Positions 1 to 9,989 of a DNA stretch of 64,000 nt are shown here, one piece after another. This DNA comes from Liriodendron chinense (lineage: Eukaryota; Streptophyta; Magnoliopsida; Magnoliales; Magnoliaceae): NCBI GenBank assembly GCA_003013855.2, contig ML058407.1, positions 806,001 through 870,000 on the forward strand, in the 5' to 3' direction. A program made the translations under genes and the position numbers. Each line of letters starts with the position of its first letter. Within the stretch, counting starts at the first letter, position 1. Under the pieces are notes generated by a model that had not been told where the DNA came from, made no database searches, and saw only the letters and a program-made list of their open reading frames with translations.

Positions 1-1468
1 TTTGAGCACACCGGCATTCACTCGGGAGTTTAAATCTGGTTCCTCCCAACCAAGGTGTTTTAAATCGGATCCACCCAACCGGGGAGTTTACAGGTTCCTC
101 CCAACCTACATGTTTACACTCGTGTTGGTGGCTCCCCCTTGGAGACTTTGTTTAGGCCGACTAACGTGCCAAGGAACGGCTAACGTCCCTAGATTTTAGG
201 CCCAACTAATAGGCCAAGGATCAGCTAACGACCCTAGGTCGAGTTTGTCAAACAAACTCTACACTCAACTCCCATAGGGAATTGAGTGGGTGGACTCCTA
301 ACAAGACAACCTTACTTGTCGGATTGAGCCCCTTTGTAGCGCCGCTTTGAGTTGCTTCTTCTCGCTCTCCCGTGCTTTAATTAGCTCCCCTTTTGCTCCC
401 CCTATCTTTGACGTCGCTGCTTTGCCAAGGCTTCAGCTCCAAGATCAGCTACCTTGGATGTGATCGTCCATTGGAGATGCCCAAGGTGCTAAGGAAGGTA
501 GGTTTGAGATCTCTACAACTTATGGGAAATAGGTTACCTAGAGAGTCTCACCTACACCGATCTCATCATAGAGTATTGGATAGGAATATGACTATCAAGA
601 TCAATCCAATCTCTAGAGATCAAAAGAGGGACAAGTGCATCTTCTTCTTGAGCTTTGAATGCTCCATACTTGTGATGAATCACAAGGAAGATCACTTGTT
701 TGGGTTAGGAATAGGGCTCTTAATGATCTTTAACAATGGTGGCTCCTATCTCTCCAAAATCCCCTCTCCCAGCTCAAAAACGAACTCCCATCTTTAAATA
801 AATTTTCTTCTAACGGTCAAAAAAAACAGGCAGATTCGCGCATCTCCGATTGATAAAAAAAAGGTCCGATTGATCGGAGACCTGTTCGATTGATCGGAGA
901 CATGTCCGATTGATCGGAATTTAGTCCAGAGAATTCTCTGGAGGATATTCCGATTGATCGGAGCATGGTCTGATTGATCGGACTGACCCCTTCCGATGGA
1001 TCGGAAGACTGTCCGATTGATCGGAAATATGTCCAGTAGATTTTCAAAGTTGCTGGAAAAATTTCCGATTGATCGGAGCTTCTGTCCGATGGATCGGAGT
1101 CCTATCGGAGCCATGTTCGATTGATCGGAGATTAATCGGAAACTGCTGTTTGAGCTGATTTGATTACAGCAGCTTTCACCTCTTTAATTAGTCTAACTTA
1201 TCATGTTTTTCATGGAGTTCTAGGACTAATAATGATGACTAAGGGTATACCTAGTTGGTCCAAGTCATCTAAGAGGCTATGGGTTAGGTTTTGGTCAAGG
1301 TTAAGGCACACCAAGGCATCACTTTTACCTGTTTCTTCTTCCTTGATGCAGCAGGGCCACTTGAGTCTTTGGTCTTCATCTTCATTAAGCTCAACCGACA
1401 CTAGACTCACTGACCTAAGTAATTGACAAACAAGGTGCACTAGTATGCCACAGAAAAGTGCACTAACA
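1..1468 (-). mobile_element. LTR-A fragment of a gag-only retrotransposon
   Basis: This sequence matches the LTRs at 9990-11942 and 40367-42192 over nearly its whole length and is cut by the left window edge. It ends with the family terminus GTGCACTAACA, which reads TGTTAGTGCAC on the element (minus) strand. The next bases, a C-rich run at 1469-1478, resemble the reverse-strand polypurine tract of complete copies, so this is probably a 3' LTR whose internal part was lost. Small ORFs inside it recur in every LTR-A copy and are not genes. Confidence 0.85.
844..1140. repeat. Palindrome array in LTR-A
   Basis: About ten near-palindromic sites of the form TCCGATTGATCGGA (6-bp arms, 2-bp centre) lie 15 to 40 bp apart. 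Spacers contain CCAG/CTGG arms and the word GTCCAG. The same array occurs at 11317-11620 and 41565-41870. Confidence 0.85.
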
Positions 1469-2033
1469 TATTCCCCCTTCACTAATGAGTCGGTTATTAG
1501 AATCCCGAGCCCAATGTGGCATGCAAATCTTAAAAGTATGAAGCAACAAAGAAAGAAGAATTCTTCCTTCTTTCTTTACTCTTCTCTAAGACCGAAGCAC
1601 AAGGTGTCTTACAATGACTAGGCCAGAAGCAAGGATAGAGACCGATTTCACCTGGTCAACAGGGGTTCAGAGAACTCCCCACCCACTCTTTGAATCTTTT
1701 GAAAAAAGTGCAGAAAAAAGAAGAAAGAGGAGTAGAGGTGAGAAGAGAAATCTCTGAGCACAAGGTGATCCAAGACGGCAGTGCCGACCAATAGGAATCA
1801 AGGCGGCACAAGGCCTACCTATCAGAGATCCAAAAAGGAGTCTCCACCCACTCTACAAGAGATGAATAGGATAGGAATGAATAGGAGAAGAAGAAGAGTA
1901 AGGTTGGAAAGATAGAACCTGATTTAAGAACTTAAGATGCCTACTTCTTCTTCAACTTCCTAAAATTCCCTACAAAAGAAAAATAAAAAATAAAACAAAC
2001 TAAGTTAGTACAAAAGTCCTAAAAAAATCCTAA
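1469..2033. other. Unassigned stretch between LTR-A and plastid-derived DNA
   Basis: There is no convincing reading frame and no similarity to other parts of the window. Purine-rich tracts lie around 1680-1760 and 1860-1910. It adjoins plastid-derived sequence, so organellar (for example mitochondrial) origin is possible, but I recognise no gene in it. Confidence 0.4.
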
Positions 2034-2177
2034 ATGCAGTAACTTGTGAGAATAGGGTATCCTATAGTCATAGTCGATTAATACATGATCTATACAAGAG
2101 GCAGTTGCTTCTTAATCGTAAAATACTTGCACAAATAGCTATATCAAATAGGAGATACATTAGTTACATTTATATAT
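2034..2177 (+). pseudogene. rpl20: Plastid rpl20 3' fragment (nuclear plastid DNA)
   Basis: The frame from about 2036 to 2152 encodes the C-terminal part of plastid ribosomal protein L20, including the stretch RLIHDLYKRQLLLNRKILAQ. Only roughly 40 codons are present, with no start and without the N-terminal RNA-binding half. Substitutions relative to the usual protein show decay. The frame then runs directly into rpoC2-derived sequence, although the two genes are far apart in plastid genomes. This is a non-functional transferred fragment. Confidence 0.85.
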
Positions 2178-2600
2178 GAAAAATCGAGATCGGGTGATAT
2201 AACGCAAGGTCTTCCAAAATTGAAACAAGTGTTAGAAGTGCGTTCGATTGATTTAATATCGATGAACCTAGAAAAGATGATTGAAGGTTGGAACGAACGT
2301 ATAACAAGAATTCTTGGAATTCCTTGGGGATTCTTGATTGGCGCTAAGCTAACCATAGCGCAAAGTCGTATCTCTTTGGTTAATAAGATCCAAAAGGTTT
2401 ATCGATCCTAGGGGGTGCAGATCCATAATAGGCATATAGAGATTATTGTACGTCAAATAACATCCAAAGTGTTGGTTTCGGAAGATGGAATGTCTAATGT
2501 TTTTTCACCCGAAGAACTAATCGGATTGTTGCGAGCAGAACGAATAGGGCTTGCTTTGGAAGAAGGGATTTGTTACCGAGCCATCTTATTGGGAATAACA
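2178..2600 (+). pseudogene. rpoC2: Plastid rpoC2 internal fragment (nuclear plastid DNA)
   Basis: About 141 codons match an internal part of the plastid RNA polymerase beta'' subunit, including GWNERITRILGIPWGFLIGA and HNRHIEIIVRQITSKVLVSE. A TAG codon at 2409-2411 interrupts the frame, which continues in register on both sides, as expected for a single C-to-T change. Neither end of the gene is present. The match stops at about 2600, beside the primer-binding-site-like sequence next to an LTR. It is a nuclear copy under no evident constraint, possibly transferred by way of mitochondrial DNA. Confidence 0.9.
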
Positions 2601-2612
2601 AAACCGTCAAAG

Positions 2613-2630
2613 TCCCCGGCAATGGTGCCA
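2613..2630 (-). other. tRNA-Asp-type primer binding site, misplaced
   Basis: On the minus strand this reads TGGCACCATTGCCGGGGA, close to the tRNA-Asp-type primer site usual in Athila elements. It directly follows the 3' end of the LTR at 2637-4280, although that LTR also has a polypurine tract on its other side. Only about 12 bp of further leader precede the plastid DNA. Confidence 0.75.
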
Positions 2631-2636
2631 AAAACT

Positions 2637-4280
2637 TATTCACTTCCCCAAGTGTAGGGTTACGATGTAGTAATAATCTCGATAAGACCGAGGTCGATCC
2701 ATAGGGACTTGTGTAGGAACCCACAAAACAGTTCTAACGGTCTCTAATTGAGAACTAGCTAAACTGACTTTTGAAATTGAATGTAGATAGCAATTTTGAA
2801 CTAAAGATGAATGTAAACAATGTAAAAGAGCACTAGGGGTTCAAGGATCCACTTGTAGCAATCCTTGATGCTTAATTCGTTGTGGTTTCCCACTTACTCA
2901 ACTAGAATCGAAATTAAATCCTATCTAGCTGGATGATAGAGTAGTTAAAACAAACAATCTGTCATATATGTGATTCAAATACATGATTCCCTCAATTCAA
3001 GTTAGGACTTGAGTACACTCAATTGCATAGGTCAATCCTAGTTTCAATAGATTAAGATCACAATCATAATCACCATTAAACTCTGTCACAAAGCATAACT
3101 AGATCATGATTTGAACTTGATTCAAATCATATACACAATCACACATAATTCAGAAATTCAGAAAAAGTAGAACCTTTGGCATGAAGTTCTCACATGAGAA
3201 TCAAAGATCTAGAGCGTATTGAATCTGATTCCTCAGAGTGTACAGGTCCAGAACCATTCAAAACAATTAAGAACTTAAGCAATTCTTCTAAACATCCATG
3301 AGCCATCATAAGATTAAGAAAAAATACTTAGAACTTTATTCAAACTTCAAACCATTGTTCTTCACTAATAATCCAACTTGAAACCAAAACAAATGAATTG
3401 AAACATCTTAGATTCACTACAAGTTTCACCTCTTAACCAAAACAAATGAACTGAAACATCTAAGAGGTTTAGCCATTCATGATCCAAGGAAACATGAAAG
3501 CAACGAAGAAAAACATAAAACTAGAAGAACAAACTAAGAGGAGTTGTAGAACTCTAGATCCGACTTCCTGCTGCCTCCCACCATGGTAATTCTCTTCTAG
3601 GATGCCTTAGGAATGAGCTAGAGGAGTCCTTTTATAGGTTTGGAGCCCTAGGTGCGAAAAAACTTCGAGAAATCCCGTAAAAATAGCGTTTTGCGCAGAG
3701 ATTTTCGGAGCTCCAGATTTTCCTGAGTGTTGACCGACCGGCCGGACCCCCTGTCCGATGAGTCGGACAAAGTGCCTGCAAATACAATTTTCACTGGAGT
3801 CTTTTTTACATAGTCCGACCATCAGCCGACCAGCCAGACAGCTGGCCGGAGAAACTTCTTTAAACTACTGAAATCACTGGACGTTGATATGCATAAACCG
3901 ACCTTTTAGCCGGCTGGACAACCTGTCCGGCCGGTCGGTCAAGGGGCCTGCCCTCCTAAAACTTGTCTAGCAAATTTCTTGTTTCCGAAGGGTTTGGCCG
4001 GCTGGCCGGCCAGGTAGCTGTGGCCAGCCGGTCGGTGGACATGAAATTGGCTGAATTCTCAGCTTCTCCTCCATCTTCAATGCACTTTTACTCAACCTTT
4101 GGTCCTTCATTCCTTTGATCTTCAAGGTGTGTAAACAGTGTCTCTAAGCCCTCAATTGATGAATTCTCTCTTTCATTCCTACAACCACAAAACCATGCAT
4201 TAGTTAGGTCTTTAATCATGAATTTTAAGCATAGTTAGAGATGAAATGGGGTTAGAATATACACATTTAAGAGCTTAACA
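2637..4280 (-). mobile_element. LTR-C of a minus-strand Athila-like element
   Basis: The ends read TGTTAAGCTC at the start and an inner GGGGAAGTGAATA at the finish on the minus strand. The final CA has decayed to TA; the related LTR at 54715-56297 keeps TG...CA. The part that is transcribed toward the primer site resembles the same LTR over hundreds of bases, while the 3700-4050 segment holds GC-rich ACCGGCC/CCGGTCGG-type inverted repeats. A TATA-like box (CTATAAAAGG on the minus strand) lies near 3630-3640. Confidence 0.8.
3730..4045. repeat. Palindrome-rich segment of LTR-C
   Basis: Many overlapping inverted words of the CCGGCCGG/GACCGGTC type occur here, for example CCGGCCGGTCGGTC and GGCCGGCTGGCCGGCC. 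They occupy the same part of the LTR as the arrays in the other families. Confidence 0.7.
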
Positions 4281-5396
4281 CACCCCCAACCATCATTTTG
4301 CTAGTCCCAAGCAAAACATGCATGAAACAAATTTCATTCTTCAAAACTCAACTCTCCTTTAGAAACTAAGCTTCTATACACTCCATGACGTGCAATTGCA
4401 AAAGTCTGAAATACTTATCGATAGAGGTTGAAACCTTAAGTTTCTCAGAACATAAGAAGTGCTCATATGTAATTCCTGCTGATTGATTAATAAATAGAAA
4501 ATTTCAACAAGTTAACCTAGTGTGCTCAGTGAATGCTCATCTTATGGATTTTCGGGATTATCTTCTTCATAAATTAGATAAAATATGGATTTAACGGTGT
4601 ATAGATCAACAACAAGCCTTTGACAGGAATTTGCCTTATCGTCCTTCCGACGGCTATCACACTACTTCCCATTTCTGGCTTTGGTTACAGGTAGGTAGCC
4701 CTTTTCAGAATTTCCACTATATTTTCAATCATTCCCATATTTTCATCCTTCCTTTCCTTATCATACACATTAGACAGGATTTTTATTAATCCATATCTTT
4801 CGTTATTTTTCCATGGACAAGGATGGACAAAGTACCCCGGCTTGGTTTCTCAGCACCTCAAATCTGAATCTAGCCAATCCACAAATCTACATAATCCTTT
4901 CAAAACATGAGAATCATGTAAAGTGAACTAGGTATAAAGGTGTTTCAATTTTTCTATCAATCAAATCAATAGGGGAATCCAATTAGAAAACCATCATGTT
5001 ACAAGTCCTTTAAGAGTTTCAAAATCATCTCACTATATCTTTCTTCTTTTTATACTTACAACATCCCAAGTGCATATAAACGCAATTTTCCAAAAGAGTT
5101 TTAAATTTTCAGAAAAATCAAAAAAAATTTCTACATAATTGTTCGAAATGTTATAAACACTAGATTCTTCCTAGTGATCCCACACACCCCAACCAAATCT
5201 TACATTGTCCTCAATGTAAAAGATATGCAATAAGCAAAACATGAGAGCAATTATGAAATAAAGGGAGTGAGGAATGAGAGTACCTGAGAGAAAAAAAACT
5301 GAAATTCTACCTCCTTCAAACAAACCTATGAAAAAGCAAACCAAAAGTAGTAAAATCCTAATCCTAACTACTCTATACCTCGATCAGACTAGGAGA
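4281..5396 (-). other. 3' untranslated internal region and polypurine tract of the LTR-C element
   Basis: On the minus strand this runs from the end of integrase to the polypurine tract (GGTTGGGGGTG, about 4281-4291). No env-like frame is present. The block at about 4619-4890 is alignable with the equivalent non-coding parts of the other Athila elements at 38262-38530, 44745-45010 and 56636-56900. Confidence 0.75.
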
Positions 5397-5756
5397 TCAA
5401 ACATCCTGATACACAGGATCAGTCAGAGGTATGGACATACCTTTTGAAGGAAAATTCTCAAAGAATGGCTTTAATCGCTGACCATTCACTTTAAAGATAT
5501 TACCGTTCCTTGGATTCAACAACTCGACGATCCCATATGGATAAACAATTTTCACAATGAAAGGACTAGTCCACCGAGACTTCAATTTCCCCAAAAATAA
5601 ATGTAGCCAAGAATTATACATTAAGACCTTTTGATTAATCATGAAGGTCTTACGAAGGATGTTCTTATCATTGAACACCTTCGTCTTGTCCTTGTAAATT
5701 CTCGCATTTTTCATAGCCGCTTTTCCTCCGTCAGTTGATCCGGCAAGTTCATTCAA
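5397..5756 (-). pseudogene. Athila-like integrase C-terminal fragment
   Basis: The 119-residue frame matches the C-terminal end of the integrase at 34946-37729. Shared blocks are a KxKxFNDKNILRK segment, the SRWTSPFIVK segment, VNGQRLKPF and the terminal LTDPVYQDV. This is the DNA-binding, SH3-like end that retroviral-type integrases use for strand contact. Upstream, the match stops abruptly at about 5756, where unrelated sequence begins, so the fragment cannot be functional. Confidence 0.85.
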
Positions 5757-6340
5757 TTGGACAGTTTGGGCTCAATAGACGACGGTTCCATGGCCTTTGT
5801 CCAGAATTAACAATCTGGACAATCTTCTTGTGTATCCAATCGGACCCAATATATACTCCTATGCCCTGTCCAATGGGATAACCCCAGCCGAATACACTGG
5901 CGACCAAGTGACCGAAGTCCTTCCTTGTTTGCTCTCCTTCAAGTCTTATAGGGAGACATTCCAACCGGTTAGGGGTCTTGGAAAAAGCTAGCAGGATGCT
6001 AAGACCGTCTAGAGTCGGACAGCCCTGGGCTCCCGATAAGTCGATATGGCTGCACTCACCTCTTTTCTGCGATCCTGTAGTTTTGGTCACGGTTGGGCTA
6101 TTTCCTGATGGGCCAAACTATGCCTTGTCAATTGCTGCCTGGTTGAATTTTATCAAGGTCATCGTGATCCACATTAGTTTTGTAGAGGTGGTTCATGGGA
6201 TACTCATGCTTGTGGAATTTACCCAGATTTCTTTCGTCAATTAAAGCTTTCGGTTACAGGGTCTCTTGGTTATAAAAATGGAGATCGCTCCATCTCACAG
6301 CTTAAGTGAATGGACTCTAGGTGTGTATGCAAAAAGGTTA
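5757..6340. other. Foreign segment interrupting integrase
   Basis: About 580 bp with no resemblance to integrase replace the second half of the catalytic core; homologous sequence resumes on both sides. I see no terminal repeats, target duplication or long frame, and I do not recognise its source. Confidence 0.55.
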
Positions 6341-8406
6341 TACACTGGGATATTGTGTCTTTTAAAAAACAAACGAATGACTGTTTTATGGTCGTTATTC
6401 TGGCGTGGAATCGCCTCGACCCATTTTGAAACATAATCGACGGCAAACAAAACATATAAATTTCTAAAAGAATATGGGAATGGACCATGAAATCGATGCC
6501 CCAACAATAAAAAATTTTGATTCGTAAGATTAGATTGAGTGGCATCATATTTCTACAGGATATTCCTCCCAATTTCTGACAAGGCTCACACGTTTTACAA
6601 AACTCATGGGTGTCTTTGAACATGGTGGGCCAATAAAACCCACATTGCAGAATTTTGGCTGTAGTCTTCTTAGCCGAGAAGTGGCCACCACATGCCTGAG
6701 AATGACAAAAGGAGATGATACTGTGTTGCTCATCATCCGGCACACATCTCCTTATAATTTGATTGGGACAATACTTGAATAAGTACGGGTCGTGCCACAA
6801 AAATTTCTCACTTCGTTGAAAAACCTATCCTTATCTTGCTTGTTCCAGTGTATTGGAATTGTACCTGTAGCAAGATAGTTAGCAATGTCCGCATACCATG
6901 GCAATTGGGAGATTTTAAAAAGTTGTTCATCAAAGAACATGTCATTGATCGCGATCGTCTCAGGGGAATCGGTGAGAACGAGTCTAGAGAGATGATCAGC
7001 CGCTACGTTTTCTACTCCTTTCTTCTCACGTATTTCTATGTCAAATTCTTAGAGTAGGAGGATCCATCTTAACAAACGTGGCTTAGCATCCTTCTTAGAG
7101 AGAAGGTACTTAAGCGCAGCATGGTCGGTGAATATGATGATCTTGGATCCAATCAAGTAGGACCTAAACTTGTTTAAAGTAAAAACTACGGCTAAAAGTT
7201 CTTTTTTCTATAGTAATGTAGTTTTCTTAGGTTGAGTTTAAGGTTCTACTTGCATAGTAGATGACACATGGCTTTTTCTCTTTTCTCTGGCCTAACACAG
7301 CCCCAATAGCATAGTCGCTTGCATCACATATAATTTCAAAAGGAAGGCTCCAATCAAGTGGTTGCATTATGGGAGAACATGTCAACATACCTTTAAACTT
7401 GTTAAAGGCATTTTGACAATCTTCATTCCACTCGAATGAGTTTTCCTTTTGAAGGAGGTTACTTAAGGGGGAGAGAGTGAACTAAAATTCTTTATGAATC
7501 GTCTATAGAATCTAGCATGTCCCAAAAAGGACCGCTCATCTCGTACGCTCTTAGGCGGTGGAAGGTTAGAGATAAAATTAATTTTAGCTTTGTCCACCTC
7601 AATTCCATTTTTTGAAATGATGTGACCGTGGACTATTCCCTTTTGAACCATGAAGTGACATTTCTCCTAATTCAACACGAGGTTCTTTTCTTCACATCTT
7701 TTCAAAACAATTTTTAAGTGCATAAGGCACTCATCAAAGTTACAACCAAATATTGAGAAATTGTCCATGAAGACTTCGAGAATTGTCCCCACCATATCAG
7801 AAAAAATACTCAACATACAACGCTGAAAAGTGGCAAGGGCATTGCATAGTTCAAGCGGCATCCTTCGATAGGCAAAAGTTCCTAATGGACATCTGAATGT
7901 TGTCTTCTCTTGGTCCTCTAGGGCGATCTCTATTTGGTTATACCCTGAATACCTATCAAGGGAGCAAAAATGGGAATGACCCGCCAACCTTTCTAAAATT
8001 TGATCAACAAATGGTAAGGGGAAGTGGTCTTTCCTTGTAACTGTGTTTAGCTTCCTATAGTCAATGCACATTCTCCAACCGGTAGTGACTCTGGTTGGTA
8101 CGAGTTCATTATTAGCATTGGCTACGATGGTTGTTCCGGATTTCTTAGGCACCACTTGAGTTGGACTCACCCATTGGCTATCAGATATTGGGTAGATGAT
8201 ACCCACATCCAATAGTTTCACCACTTCGGCCTTAACCACCTCCTTCATGTTTGAATTGAGGAGTCTTTATGGTTGCCTAGATGTCTTAGCATTTTCCTCA
8301 AGGTGTATGCGATGAGTACAAATCAGTGGGTCTATGCCTTTGAGATCCGCAATTGACCATCCGATGGCGCTCTTATGCTCTATTAGAGTAGCTATTAGCC
8401 TACTCT
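6341..8406 (-). pseudogene. Athila-like pol remnant: RT, RNase H and integrase N-terminus
   Basis: Read on the minus strand, this collinearly matches the pol at 34946-37729. First comes reverse transcriptase (about 8390-7463), with WRMCIDYRKLNTVTRKDHFP, a DRYSGYNQ block where the relative has DGYSGYNQ, and a YxDD-equivalent read as FMDN. Next is RNase H (about 7430-6940, with a TDHAALKYLLSKKDAK-like stretch) and then the integrase zinc-binding HHCC region near 6550-6750. Frame changes and stops occur around 7460, 7660, 6800 and 6500, so no polyprotein can be made. The 5' end is cut at 8406 by a reverse LTR-D. The FMDD-to-FMDN change would itself remove a catalytic aspartate. Confidence 0.85.
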
Positions 8407-9646
8407 TGTTCACTCACCTCAAGTGCAAGGCTGCGATGTAGCAATAAATCTCGGTAAGACCAAGGTCGATCCACAGGGAAAGAAGTAAACAATTTCAACT
8501 ACTCTAATAACTAGAATTTAAGAAGTTTAGGAAAATGATTTTTCACATCAAATAGAAAAATCTGAAATTAAGAAGAACTAGAGCATCAAGGATCTACTTG
8601 TAGTAGTCTAATGCCAATCATTCATCGAAGCACAACACAATTAGAATCAAAGTCCTATCTCTCATCTAATTGGAGGATATAACGTTCAACCACAAATAGT
8701 CCCACTTATATCTGGAAATCAGATTTCTAGTTCTAATGAAGCACATAGAACTTAAACTTCTAACCTTTAGAGTAAAAGCCATGCCAAGAGACTATGGCAG
8801 GCTCAAGGGTTACTACAATTCGAAGAATTCAAACAACCCAATCATGGTAATCTCAGAGAATTGCAAGGAACTCATGTCCGGAGTACGCAAACTCTCATAA
8901 TTCATCTAAAAATTCAAACTTTATTTAAACTAGAAGTTCTAAATCCAAAACTAAGAAAATGGTAGTTGAAATAAAAGAATTAAAGCATTGAAACCAACTA
9001 CAAATTTCACCTTTAGCTCTAGCTAAGAGGTTAACTAAGAAAAAGCATATTAAAACTAGAATTAGAATTAAGAAAATAAAGAAAAACTAGCTGTAGGAGG
9101 CTAGGTAGCCTCCTAGGACTTGAACTCCTTGCTTCCCACGTACTTGCTTGATTGCTTGATTAGAATAAAAGAGAGCACCTCCTTTTATAATACAGCAAGA
9201 GTACCGCGACATAACAGATTTTGTTTCGCTTCGTACGGCTTAACCAATGGTCGGATTGCCTTCAAATTTGATTTGTAGCTTTCTTGTACTGTGATCTTCT
9301 TCATAGATGATTTAGATTTCCAAAATCATCTTTTGAATGGGCCCACCAATCAAAATCAGCGACCCCCTCTCAAAATCGCGCAATTCGGGTACCTTCAGAA
9401 CCAGTCATCTTGGTTTCAACGCTCCAGAGTGTATATAGGTCGGATTAATCTCAAATTTTGAACATTAGTAGAAAAATTCCTCCTCTACATGATAGATGGA
9501 TTAGATTGTCCAAAACAATTCTAGAATTATGTGTGAAAATTAGAACACTCGGGCCTTTTATAAAATCTGTGCAGTTGGATCTTTCTGGATGGTCCATCTT
9601 TCTTCAACCGGTACGATCAAACCACACATCCTTTTGATCTGAAACT
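8407..9646 (-). mobile_element. LTR-D, reverse orientation, truncated
   Basis: It starts with TGTTCACTCACCTCAAGTG, the reverse form of the LTR-D terminus. It aligns with the solo LTR at 42455-44390 for about 1.24 kb, up to a GATCTGAAACTTT word, where similarity stops. The other terminus (GGTTCAACA) is not found before 9990, so the palindrome-bearing end of the LTR is missing. It sits inside the LTR-C element's pol. Confidence 0.75.
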
Positions 9647-9989
9647 TTGGATAGTTTGTTAGACATTGGTGTTGGTACCTGAAGAACACCATTCCACTGA
9701 TTTATACTCTTTACCATTATTTGTGGAAGCACCATGCAATTCCGAAATTGTGGAGGAGACAACTTTAACTAATGAAAACTTGATGAATGTCTCTCCACCA
9801 TCATAGGTCCTTCAGTCCATTGAAAATTCTGATTGGGAGGACCCCTTTTTAATCAATCATAACCCATATTAGAATTTGAGGAGATATCTTTTTTATGCTC
9901 TTATTTCCTCCTATCATGCATGTGGTGCACATAAATATTGGACTTCAATGAAGAAACGCACCCATGTTTACTGTCGAGCAGGACTTTGG
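9647..9989. other. Unassigned 343 bp left of the nested element
   Basis: No frame or family match is visible. It ends with TTTGG at 9985-9989, the target duplication of the nested gag-only element. It could be a divergent part of the truncated LTR or part of the Athila element that resumes at 42193. Confidence 0.35.

Noticed and set aside
2415..2657. Functional RNA polymerase subunit gene
   Set aside because: It is only a short internal rpoC2 piece with a nonsense codon and no gene ends, fused to rpl20. It is transferred plastid DNA.
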